Shown one piece after another: positions 23,201 through 43,923 of a DNA stretch of 64,000 nucleotides (the stretch's first letter is position 1; every line of letters begins with the position of its first letter). The notes beneath the pieces were generated by a model, which saw only the letters and a list, made by a program, of their open reading frames with translations, did no database searches and was not told the DNA's origin. The DNA is from Cristatella mucedo (Eukaryota; Bryozoa; Phylactolaemata; Cristatellidae). The position numbers were made by a program, and so were the translations under genes. Where the stretch lies: contig WPIO01000041.1 in NCBI GenBank assembly GCA_009760855.2, positions 2,991,501 through 3,055,500 of the forward strand, given 5' to 3'.

Positions 23201-25373
23201 CTCTTTCCTGTAATCTGCTTATTTGCTTTACTATGGGTGAGTTTGCGCGCTCGCACGGGTACTTGTGCGATAGCATTACACCTAGGCAGGCAGCGTACTC
23301 TACGCTGACTCTATGATTCTCTCTGCAACAGCATCTGCTTGCTAGCTTAGTTTGCCTAGCGAAAGTCTGCACTGGCTTCTTATTTTCGTAGAAAACTTGC
23401 CATCTCAAGTAGGCAGGCTCGTCGTGTTTTTGCTGCAAATTAAGCACATCTAGTATGTCCACTGAAGAGGGATATTCTAAGAATGAAGTATGCATGTCTG
23501 TGCTATTCGGTACTATTCGACACATTAAAGGAGAATCCTGTGGAGTTGCAAGCCCAGTTTGTCTGAAATCTGAAATGGCTGGCATGCAATCAGCTTCACA
23601 GCATTTCACTTGCTCTGGCGAGACATGAGCTTTTCGAGATTCTGCGCCACGTGCAGTGCCGTTTTGCCTCTGGCAGGCGGGTGCTCGGCACGGCGGCGTC
23701 GTCGTCTGCTATGACTAGTTGCTGCCTGCTTCGGTTCGCCGCGTCAGAAGCTAATCCAACGGCCTGACCTTTGCAGGTGAAGCACGGGCCGAGTGTCGGC
23801 GCTCGAGCACCATCGCCAAGGCGACCTGCGCAGCCTGCACTGGCACCTAGGCGACCTGCGCAGCCCCCCAGGCATGCAGATGCGGCGGCGACCAACGACA
23901 GGTACGGTAGTAGCTGCGACGCCAGAGCCACTTTCCGCCTTCCCTGTCTGGTCTTCTGCTACGGTGAATCTAAGCGGGCGCAGTGGTGCCGGTCGGTCTG
24001 CGTGGGTGGTAGAGGTAGCTGTCGTCGGCTTGCAATGGTCCCGCACCCGGGCACCAGCTCGAGACTGACGTGTCATCTTTGCTAGTGTGGCCATAGCCAA
24101 CTTTCTGGCGAGCAGGCAGCCAGCCGGCCGGCCAGCTCGCGGACTCTTTGCTTTTGGAGGCACTGCGTTGCTTTTGACAATGGTCTGTTTTCTCTGCTCT
24201 CGGTTTTTGTTGTTATTTCGCAGTGGACCAGAGGTATTTGAACAGCTGTGCCGGTCTGGCCCGTTTGTTAAGGTGCCCGCTAGCCTTTAACTAGTGAGGT
24301 CAAGGTTAATGTATTTGATGACCGAGGTCGTGGGCTCGAGCCCCGTGGCACATGTGAAGGGCACGAATAGAGATTAAGTTCTCTTACGGCATTATGCAAA
24401 TGAATTATATTATTAACAAGCGAACATTTGCTAGAGCTGGGAAGCCTTCCCCTCAGCTACCTGCGGTCCGGGCGCCAGCATCGAGACGCCAGTCTGGCAG
24501 TAGGCGAATGCCTCTGTGAAAGCCGGTTTGATCGCGGGTCCAGGTGGCGCTTTTAGTGGGAACTTCAAGAACTAACTTTTTCGAATTTTACGTGAAGTAT
24601 TAGCTGAGTTATGGAATGTATAACATCAAGCATATCTACACTGAAAATGAGGCTGTATACAAGTCACAAGAATGCATCTTAAAACAAGCTGCACGAATTC
24701 AGCAAGCTTCACGACGGTGCAGAAATCAGTACATTTTTATGTGCAGATATGTTGCTTCCGGTTTATATCAGGATTAAACATGGTTTGAATTATCATTTTT
24801 CTTTTAATCGGAAGTAGTCAGAACTTACGATCTCATTTCTACTATGTTTGTCTTTTGAAGCATACCATAAACAAATATTTGATCACCGGACAAATTGTAT
24901 TAGTATTTTCCGAGAAAGTAACGTGGCACGTTTCCCTTCACCACTGCTTATCTGATCCTCTGCTAGCGACCCCGGCCTTTCCTTTCCAGCAATTGTCGGC
25001 ACTCCTACACTTAACTACTGCCTCGACTCCTCTAATTCGGCTGACCTCTTCGCCTTTCCCACGTGGTCCTACGAGAGCTCAGAAACCGGTGGTGGTGCTG
25101 CGGTGGCAACAAACTTAGTGCTTAGACGAATCCCGACAGACCAGCATTTCGTGTACCTTCCGGTCGAGCTGTATGTGCTGCTGCCACCTGGCAGCAGCCC
25201 ATACACCGTTGTGTGCACTAGCTGACAAAGGCACCACGCGTTCCTTTTATTTCAGGCCCGCTCGATTTGTGAGGAGGAGGAGGAAGAAGGCGATCAGCAA
25301 CGACCCCGAGGCGTCTGATTCATGCACCAATGAGCAGCGTCAGCGATCTTCCAAGTTCGAGATGAGAATATAA
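13793..25373 (+). CDS. VASH: Vasohibin, tubulin tyrosine carboxypeptidase (9 exons)
   Basis: Vasohibins, with the small partner SVBP, remove the C-terminal tyrosine of alpha-tubulin in the cytoplasm. Exons 13793-13975, 16988-17133, 17538-17612, 20852-21023, 21258-21303, 21530-21609, 22504-22587, 23777-23901 and 25256-25373 join in frame to 342 residues (human VASH1 is about 365). The core shows the family's blocks: a WVNYDGFP-like N-terminal motif, RELQYNHTGTQFF-type block, LPIKCLEAVILG and GRYGALGLSRRDDLMYKP. The catalytic residues are Cys127, His162 and Ser179; spacings of 35 and 17 equal those of human Cys169/His204/Ser221. The C-terminus is basic and proline-rich and ends KFEMRI. The first ATG follows an in-frame stop at 13763 and has A at -3; an extra upstream coding exon cannot be excluded. 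Introns carry a SPIN-like MITE, SINEs and a large minisatellite. Family assignment is very secure; VASH1 versus VASH2 cannot be decided and a single pre-duplication gene is likely. Confidence 0.95.
14323..14380. repeat. TA microsatellite
   Basis: (TA)n in VASH intron 1. Confidence 0.95.
14735..14919. mobile_element. SPIN-like hAT MITE
   Basis: A 185-bp non-autonomous element in VASH intron 1. It starts CAGCGGTTCTCAAGCTGTGG and ends GGTTGAGAACCACTA, near-perfect short terminal inverted repeats. The interior (GTCGCGACCCCTTTGGGGGT, GGTCGCCTAAGACCATCG) is the SPIN ('Space Invaders') sequence of the hAT superfamily as I know it. It is flanked by an 8-bp near-duplication, TTTTAGAC at 14,727 and ATCTAGAC at 14,920, as hAT elements make. 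No transposase is present. Confidence 0.92.
15176..15625. mobile_element. 450-bp repeat, copy 2
   Basis: Second copy, in direct orientation, of the unit at 12,840-13,290; only scattered substitutions and small indels differ. It lies in VASH intron 1. Confidence 0.85.
16218..16330 (-). mobile_element. LINE family C tail
   Basis: Reverse tail: (AAT)n, TAGTGCCCTCAGAGAACTCA and the start of the spacer. Confidence 0.7.
16988..17133 (+). CDS. VASH: VASH exon 2
   Basis: Acceptor TTTTTCCTCTAG, donor GG|GTGAGT, 48 codons plus two bases. It encodes the proline-rich linker starting VPIPKPP and the near-invariant block YNHTGTQFF followed by IKKHRPLTG. Confidence 0.95.
17538..17612 (+). CDS. VASH: VASH exon 3 (catalytic cysteine)
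   Basis: Acceptor TTGTTGTAG, donor CT|GTATCC, in phase with its neighbours. It encodes LMETAKEMIRESLPIKCLEA followed by VILGL; the cysteine (residue 127) is the catalytic nucleophile of the family. The exon reads on openly into the intron, so only the homology and the phase-compatible exon 4 fix its 3' end. Confidence 0.95.
17845..19590. repeat. 33-bp minisatellite, about 53 copies
   Basis: The unit reads CTGCTTGCTCGCTGCTAGCT then CATGCTGCGTCGT. Copies are nearly identical; a recurrent variant changes GCTCGCTGC to GCTAGCTGC. A few irregular units occur near 18,030, 18,520, 18,755 and 19,240-19,285. Since 33 is a multiple of three and no stop arises, long frames are open on both strands (+: CLLAASSCCVV; -: QHELAASKQTT). 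It lies wholly in VASH intron 3, so I take it as non-coding. Confidence 0.97.
19801..19975 (-). mobile_element. SINE family A, degraded
   Basis: Reverse copy: GCTGATTTAGCAGCCTCAGC at left, CACCGCTATCACC, and a disrupted tRNA-like head at right. Confidence 0.6.
20190..20245. repeat. TA/TATG microsatellite
   Basis: (TA)n, (TATG)n and (TA)n in VASH intron 3, next to a SINE B. Confidence 0.9.
20246..20382 (-). mobile_element. SINE family B
   Basis: A well-preserved reverse copy: TTTGTATAGCACCCTAAGAG, TTTACATGTGCCTCAGGGCT, ACCACTGGGCCAAACCAG. Confidence 0.8.
20852..21023 (+). CDS. VASH: VASH exon 4 (catalytic His and Ser)
   Basis: Acceptor CCCACGAGCAG, donor GCC|GTGAGT, 57 codons after one carried base. 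It encodes LERFPIGFKT, then HQHIVLG (His162) and GRYGALGLSRRDDLMYKP (Ser179), the signature core of vasohibins. Confidence 0.96.
21258..21303 (+). CDS. VASH: VASH exon 5
   Basis: A 46-base exon with acceptor GTTGTTGCAG and donor CAGT|GTAAGC. It encodes SLTDLVMEFVKSYHQ, matching the TLSELVLDFEAAYGR block of vertebrate vasohibins. Confidence 0.93.
21530..21609 (+). CDS. VASH: VASH exon 6
   Basis: Acceptor CGTTGGTAG, donor AAG|GTATGC. The carried T plus AC gives Tyr, then WHEVKKVKVGYPVSHNP and QSFETIVWK, matching the vertebrate CWHVLKKVKLGQSVSHDP region. Confidence 0.95.
22504..22587 (+). CDS. VASH: VASH exon 7
   Basis: Acceptor TTGCTTTGCCAG, donor TGG|GTCAGT, 28 codons, phase 0 at both ends. 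It encodes a charged helix (RLTRDEIRWEMERHSKEAK) equal to the RLGRDDFRKELERHARDM helix of human VASH1. The frame stays open past the donor. Confidence 0.9.
22905..23140 (+). mobile_element. Two tandem tRNA-derived SINE fragments
   Basis: A head with GGGTTTGAGTCC (22,910-23,000) is followed by another head (23,035) joined to a GATAGAGATTAAGTTCTCTT tail, family B type. Both are in VASH intron 7. Confidence 0.6.
23777..23901 (+). CDS. VASH: VASH exon 8 (basic Pro/Arg tail)
   Basis: Acceptor CTTTGCAG, donor ACAG|GTACGG, 41 codons plus two bases. It encodes a low-complexity tail with two PRRPAQP repeats, like the disordered basic C-terminus of vertebrate vasohibins. Assignment rests on phase, splice sites and composition rather than close similarity. 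Confidence 0.75.
24242..24412 (+). mobile_element. SINE family B
   Basis: Head GGCCCGTTTGTTAAGGTGCC, B box-like GTCGTGGGCTCGAGCCCC, CACATGTGAAGGGC, TAGAGATTAAGTTCTCTTAC and an AT-rich end. It lies in VASH intron 8. Confidence 0.8.
25256..25373 (+). CDS. VASH: VASH exon 9 (terminal)
   Basis: A strong acceptor (CTTTTATTTCAG) opens a phase-matched exon of 39 codons and a TAA. It encodes FVRRRRKKAISND and ends SKFEMRI, recalling the vertebrate ending GYQIRV. Confidence 0.82.
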
Positions 25374-25719
25374 CAAGCAGTTGCACCAATGTGGCACCGG
25401 CCACGTTGGCGCATTTCCGACTGCAGGCGATGCTCTCCTGACTGGCAACGACATTCATGACTTCACGTCGGAATTCTCTGCCGCCTACCCACTCCAGTCT
25501 TCTCTGGCTGATTGGTCACTCTGCAGTCGGCCTCCCTCCTCTGGCCTGAGAGGCCAGACTCAAGCGAGGAGAATCCGTAATGGATGATGCACTAAGCTGG
25601 CTGTGTGCCCAGTGCGTGACAGTCAATACAGTTCAGGCTTACTGCTGTAATCCTGATCAGAAGAAAAATGAGCCAGGACTCGGCCTTCCCACATACAGGT
25701 GTAGGCAGGCGAGCGTACA

Positions 25720-25721
<2 letters not shown>

Positions 25722-25755
<34 letters not shown>
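25722..25755. repeat. AC microsatellite
   Basis: (AC)n followed by AGACAGAC. Confidence 0.95.
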
Positions 25756-25757
<2 letters not shown>

Positions 25758-26414
25758 GACACACACAAACTATTAGCATGAAATAGTGGTACCAGCTTAT
25801 TTGATGAATTTAGTTACGACTACTTTTAGGCACATAACAGGCTAAGCAATTGATGATCGGCCATGCCATCGTTGAGCTGCTGCTGCTTGCAGTGCACTAT
25901 GACCCTGCTGCTGCTGGCACTTGTGTGAGATGGGAATATGTCCTCATCGGCCTACCACGAAGCTTGGGTCACATCTACCGTATGGGCATGTCTATTGGCC
26001 GTACGACTCGGACCGTGAAGCTGTTGCAATGCCGGAGCTGGTGCGAAAAGAGATATGTCAAACGTAGCACAAGCCTTTTACTTTCTCCATGTACACTGAG
26101 TCTTTGGGGAAGATCATAGTGAGCCGACATTGTCAGATTCTGTTGTAGATCATTGTTAATGATACTAACTCCATCGACATGAATGAGCTGATATGACGCT
26201 TACCCCTGGCGTTAGATGAGGTAGTAGGGGTATTTCCCAAGGACAGCTTTCTTTTGGGGTGCTAGCTAGGTGCTGCATTGCTTTTGGATGATAGTTCAGC
26301 CAATTCTGTTCACCTGTCCAGTTTATGAACTCAAGTTGGCTTCGGTGATGCGCCGGCTGAATTTCAGCCTCTCAGCAGCTGCTCCAGCATGTAGCCCAGT
26401 AGGAGAGCTGCATA

Positions 26415-26433
26415 TACACACATATTATATATG

Positions 26434-26477
<44 letters not shown>

Positions 26478-26486
26478 AATAAATAA

Positions 26487-26529
<43 letters not shown>

Positions 26530-26532
26530 CAC
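26415..26532. repeat. AC and TA compound microsatellite
   Basis: (AC)n, AAATAAAT units and (TA)n in succession. Confidence 0.95.
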
Positions 26533-28223
26533 GTAATGTGGTGGTGCATTGTATAACCGAAAGAAGAAACAAACTATATGAGCATAATTACATAAACACA
26601 AAAATAATTGCTGCTGTGATCGTTTTGTCATCACCTACATGACCCCTTGCCTAATGCAGCGTTATACAAATTTGCTACTCAAACGGCAGTGCAGGCCTGC
26701 TGCATCGGAATAACCGTTGCCAATTAGCCTGCAGAGATTTGCTGTTAAATCGGAAGCAGTCCACACTATTTCCGATGCCTCCATTTCTACGAAATACAGT
26801 CCTTCATAGCTCGCTCGGTGTTGAATCAGCAGCATTAAGTAAATCAGAACAGCATGAGAAAAACAGTCATCTGTCATGAGACTGAATCGATATCCACATG
26901 CCTAATTACCGAGTTAGTCAGCAGGCCGATTGATCACCTAAGTACTTTTCATTAACAAGAAGTGATGATTAATTAACTAACTACTGTGCGATTTGACAAG
27001 AGCTTGTTTTGGCCTCAGCCCCAGCTTCAAGACTACTGGTACTACTACCGGCTTCGCAAATGCCAAGAAGTTAGATGTCGTGTCGAGCAGCCTTCATTTT
27101 AAAGCAATCGTTACTATTAAACTTGTTCAATCTTGAATATCGGGGTTTATGTGAAGTGGGCCTGAATCAGCATGCAATAACCGATCACAGGCTGTTGCGC
27201 AATCGCTGGCTAAAGGTGTGGTGGCACTGCCGAAATAAGTCCACGATCTTGTTATTTTGTACCTTTCTTAATTCCACCGTTCTATCCTCTGTGAACCATT
27301 TTATGCAATTCTAGTAGGATAGAAACGCTTCTAAATTCGGAGTTTGCATCTGGTTTTGATAGTTTCCATTCAAGGGGCTTGCTCGTACAATTGGATTCTA
27401 TCGGAATTACACAGCAGTGTCCTTGCTTATCCGAAACAGAAATTCACCACGTTGATTGGTACGTTCTTTTACATTCCTTTAGTCCGCAATGCTGATTTCT
27501 GCTCTGCACAGCCAGGTAGAAAGGCAGCTACTCGAGTTTGCAACCTTAGAGTCGGCTTTGTATACAGAACCAGCAGATGCTGATCAGCTATCTGGAATGC
27601 AAGGAGGTTGGTTGCTGACGACGAACAACTTAAAAAAGGAAATAAAAGGAAAATCACCAATGCAGAGACTAAGAGATGGTGAATGCAATAACCGTGGCAG
27701 GAGTAGAGAAATGTCGAGGCTGCAACGAGGCATCCCAGCCATACAAGCACAGCAAGGAAATGTGATTCATTGGGTGCACGCAGTGCATCAATTTATTTTG
27801 AAGTCACAAATAAACAGTCTTCGGTATAAATAAACAAGTATGCCATCTTAATCAGGCTCTGTAACTGCTCTTGCCAAGCAACAGCACAGTGCCAGGCCCC
27901 CCAGGTCTCAGATAGAAACCGTACTGCATTCCCAGGGCATACACAAGACCTCGTGCATGTAGGATTTCGGCTCACCGTCTCAAGTAAAAACATCAATCAA
28001 GAGCAAAGGTGCCCAGAATAAATAATCCAGCTTCTAAATTTAGCACGGAGCCGATCACCTGTGCCAGGCCACCGTGAGTCGTTGAATCCTCGTGTGCTGC
28101 CTAGGACATGCACAAGGTGCAGCCAGCTGTCTCGCTCAGATTCAGGAGATGGCCCCTAGCAGAAGTCAGGCGGCTTAGAGCAAAGCAGAGCAGCAGCCTG
28201 TAAGTCGCAGTGTCACAGCTATG

Positions 28224-40164
<11,941 letters not shown>

Positions 40165-40639
40165 GCTGCCTCGTCAGCAGATGCCGAACCCCCTCCTATT
40201 TTACATTCCGCAGCTGACGACGAGAGGAAGACGTATCGTCTTCCGCAGGAAGACGGTCGCACTTCACCAACCTTGACAGTGGGCTGTTACTGGATTTCGA
40301 CCTTAACACATTTTACATGTAGGATATATGCGTTAAATATAGTTTCATAAAAAACATGAAGAGGATTCCTTTTTAAGCATGCTGCAGAATGTTTCTACGA
40401 CTGCTCGCAGCGTGCTTGTAAGCACTGTGATGCGTATTCGCCCGAACCGAGAGCTCGCTTCCGGTTCTGCGGCTCTCGCTTTTCCCGATTTGCGGTCGCT
40501 GTTAGCGTAGTTCGTACTTGCGGCGTCGCCTAGTGTGCGAGTCTGCTGAACTTGTGATTGTACTTTTGCAGTGCAACTCCCCATGATTAAGACGTAAACT
40601 GGGTACATTTTCACATCCCAGCAAGATACTAGGCTTACA

Positions 40640-40772
40640 GCCTTGCCCCTGGGTATTAGCCCGAGGGGGCACCTAGCGTGCTCGCTCTTCTTCTCGTGGT
40701 GATCTCGCCGTCAAGTTCCTTCTGCCACTATACAAATGTGGCTGTTGAACAGCTAACCTTTATTTAATCTTG
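40640..40772 (+). mobile_element. SINE family A fragment
   Basis: Degraded head and the end CTATACAAATGTGGCTGTTG, AACAGCTAACCTTTATTTA. Confidence 0.55.
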
Positions 40773-42124
40773 AGTTAAGCTTCGTTCACTGCTTCGTTTC
40801 CTGCAGCTGGAAACATTTCCGCTCGTCGCATTCAGTTGCATTTAAATCTGTCTCGCTATCCGGTCGGAAAGGATATGCGGACAGAATACTGGAAGAAATA
40901 TCAAGCACGTTCCGTGACCGTAACTAGTGGTGGAGCCAGGATTTTTACCCAAAAGGGCAAGGCCAGCAATTTTTTTTATGTCGAGTGCAAGGCCAGCAAG
41001 ATTATGAAGTAGTATTCCTATTATTTTGAAGTAGATTCTTAAATAGACTCACAAATAATGAAAACATGTGATGGGAAATTATATTGTTAAAGCGACACAA
41101 ACCCGGCGGTTTGAGCGCATACGCTCCTTTCTGCAATGGCTGCTAGATTCGTCTCCCGTCAGTGTCTTTGCACTTTTCATTGGGCGGAATTAATGCATAA
41201 TTTCTTCGTTGGTGACGGTGGAGCGTCGGAATAGAGGGGTCCAGTTAGCTGTGCGTCGTGGGGGGGGGGAGAAGGCAACCGCCCTCGCCGGGAGGGGGGA
41301 GCACCATAGAGCATATCAGCATTGGTATACAAACAGTAATTTCTGAGCCTAGTACTGCATGTGCATAGTACACATGTGGTCTTCACCACAGTTAGCTAGT
41401 CTACGTCTAGTGGAATGCCATCGTTACAACCATGCTGTAGTGGCTTCTCACTCAACTAAAGTCCTTATTAACACAAATGTAGGCTCTTCAAACAGTGCTA
41501 GTCCTTGGTTACTCAAAAAAAAAGCCGGTGAGGCTGGCACCTCGAGGAACACTTTATCGAGTCGAAGATGCACGATGCCTCGATACACGCACGTATAGCC
41601 GCAATCACGAGCGCCAATTATTATATTATTATAAAATGCATTATTACAACAAATCCTCGTCCTTAGCTTCGAACAGTCTATTAGATGGCTACACAGTGCC
41701 ATGAGTGTACAGCACTAACAATAGCTCACAAACCTCTTCAAAACCACCAGGTACAATCTACTGAGTGTTAAAAGATTTCGGCTTTTCATAACAACTAACC
41801 GTGGACTATGACATAATCAGCTCCTAATTCAGGAACTGCAAATAATACCTAGGCATTCACAATCTGACTGATGTAACATGCCAACGCTGTACTTTTAATG
41901 GAGTCAACCGGCATATGTCAAGAGCAACAGGAAGCTTGATCAACTTGCTCAAATAAATGCTTGATATAAATTAGCTGAGTGTGATTTATACATTATAATA
42001 GGAAACTAGGTCGATCTGCTGCCTGACCACAAAGAGAGGTGAATGGTGCGGCAAGTATGCATGGATAAGGCTTGCTCTGCCTGCCAGAGTCAACTTCTCC
42101 CCACGTCTGCAAGCCTAGGGAATC

Positions 42125-42304
42125 GGTGAGCCGTAATGGCTCACTAGGTAAAGTGGTTGCTTTTCACGACCTCTGTCCCGAGGTCGTGGGTTCGAATCCT
42201 GTGGTGGGCAATCCTTTATTGCCACTGCAAGCGATGGTGATAGCTGTAAAGGCTCTTCTGTCATTTTACAAAAAGAGGCTGTTAAATCAGCTAGTATTTT
42301 TTTA
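42125..42304 (+). mobile_element. SINE family A, well preserved
   Basis: GTGAGCCGTAATGGCTCACT head, B box GGTTCGAATCC, GCCACTGCAAGCGATGGTGA, GGCTGTTAAATCAGCTAGTA and a T-run. It is closely similar to the copy at 31,208. Confidence 0.9.
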
Positions 42305-43149
42305 GGAAACTTATTTAAAATAGAATAACAAATAAATGTGGCACACTGACCGGAAGCCAAATTTATAAAGTACTAAAGCACTTCATATCGGGATATCGTG
42401 GCCCTACAGAGAGAGGCGACTGTCGGGTAGTATGTACACGATTGGTCCCAATGTTTATTCGGGTAGCAATCCAGCCTTGGTAAATGTGTAGCAGCTACAT
42501 ACCAGTGCTTTTCAGCCACCTACGTGTAACAAATGTTAACTGATCACAAACTACAGCTGCTGCTAAGCAAGAACAAGATCACAAAACGAATTAGAGTCAT
42601 CCCCTCCACCTGTACCGGCAGTGTACAACTGTCAAGCGACAGTAAGAAGTGCTACAAAAGCCTAATGTGGAACATAAGTTGCTTAAGGTATCGGCGATAG
42701 CAATGAATGGGCGTATCACAATGCTAAATCCTCCAGGAAAATATATTTTTATACAGGAACAAACACGAGGCCTAAAGCATTGCAAACTGCATCTGTGAAA
42801 GTGTACATCTCAAACGTCGGCCGGCACAAACAAAGAGTCAATGTCTAACGTGTTGTGAATGGACCTAACGCAACCACTCGAAGAAGTTGCCGAATCTCTC
42901 CAATCGGAGTCCCAGAAAAGAGGGACTATCACACACAGCACACAATTGTCGTGACCCGCTGAAGTTACACATCGGCAAGATTGAGGACATATGCGATCGA
43001 CACAATCTTTCAGTTACATTACATCCAAACATTTCAATACGCAACTGTCTGTGTCAGCAATGACCGTACATGCCCGATCATGAGGTGTCGTGGCATAGCC
43101 GTAGCACACTGACTCGGTCGAGCCAGCTAGCGCAGGATCCCACGTCCGA

Positions 43150-43923
43150 CTATCTGCTCTCAAGAGCAAAGTGAGCCACCAGAGGCAAGTGATCAGAAGG
43201 CATGGCAGCATTGGGCAGGCCGCCGGCTGCCACTAGCTTGTCCTCGCACAGAAGCCCGTACCGTCCGATCAGCTTCAAAGGTCCCTCCTTGACCTGCGAC
43301 AAGTACAAGGAACCGTTTGGAGTCATCTCGACTGACTTGGAATCCACGGTGTAAAATATGTAATCCACCGTGCAGGCCGCATATTGATGCTGTGTGGTGA
43401 TCTCCTTCACCTTGATCGGCGGCCGCCGATCTCTGTACGACATCTCGGCATAGCGAGTGATGACATGCCGATAGGTAGAGACGAGGTCAAATCCATGCGT
43501 GAGCCTGCCTCGCGACTGCGACATGCCTTTCGCTGCATCGTCACCACGCGTCTCGGCGACCGGAGCAGAGGCAATGGGGGGAGTAGAGGCGGCGGCAGCA
43601 GCTTTTGGGCTGCTACCTTCCTCGGTGTCACGGCTCCTTCCACCAGCTGCTGGCCGCGGTTTTTTAAGCAGCTGCTCACCATTCGAGCTGCCAGCGCCTC
43701 CATCGCCCAAGGGAGCAGCAGCTGCTGCAGCTGGAGAGTCGCGTCCAGACAAACCGCGCAGGGCTGATTTGCTTGCCCGCAAGGTGACGGCCGAGCCAGT
43801 GAGCCCAGAGCTGCCCAATCGCTGCTGCTGCTTCAGGAGCAGGGCTTCCTCATCGGTCACGTAGCGGCAGCTGCTGCTGACTCGAGCTCTCAGTGGGATC
43901 AGATCGCTGCTCAGCTCTCTACC
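43150..43923 (-). CDS. ANGEL: ANGEL exon D (C-terminal)
   Basis: Acceptor CTCTCTATGTAG, 257 codons and TAG. It begins GRELSSDLIPLRARVSSS, has a poorly conserved Ser/Ala/Gln-rich insert, then FDLVSTYRHV, YAACTVDYIFYTV, LPNAAMPSDHLPLVAHFALE and stop. Asp and His of SDHLP complete the active site. Confidence 0.94.
   Translation of the reverse strand, partial: GRELSSDLIPLRARVSSSCRYVTDEEALLLKQQQRLGSSGLTGSAVTLRASKSALRGLSGRDSPAAAAAAPLGDGGAGSSNGEQLLKKPRPAAGGRSRDTEEGSSPKAAAAASTPPIASAPVAETRGDDAAKGMSQSRGRLTHGFDLVSTYRHVITRYAEMSYRDRRPPIKVKEITTQHQYAACTVDYIFYTVDSKSVEMTPNGSLYLSQVKEGPLKLIGRYGLLCEDKLVAAGGLPNAAMPSDHLPLVAHFALESR

Larger units (their letters stand above)
25374..28223. other. Convergent intergenic region, VASH to golgin-84
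   Basis: It must hold both 3' UTRs. No further gene was recognised. Possible poly(A) signals are AATAAA at 27,641 on + and at about 27,797 on - (TTTATT on +), but neither is decisive. Confidence 0.5.
40165..43149. other. Region between golgin-84 and ANGEL
   Basis: It should hold the golgin-84 promoter and the ANGEL 3' UTR. Visible are a small hairpin GGAAGACG-TAT-CGTCTTCC near 40,233, a SINE fragment at 40,640-40,770 and an intact SINE A at 42,125. No coding exon was recognised. Confidence 0.45.

Noticed and set aside
23151-23609. A 152-codon - strand frame in VASH intron 7
   Set aside because: No recognised domain, no clear splice or promoter context, and it lies antisense inside an intron; not supported as a gene.
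43384-43864. + strand frames across 43.4-43.9 kb
   Set aside because: Antisense to ANGEL exon D; no recognisable domain.
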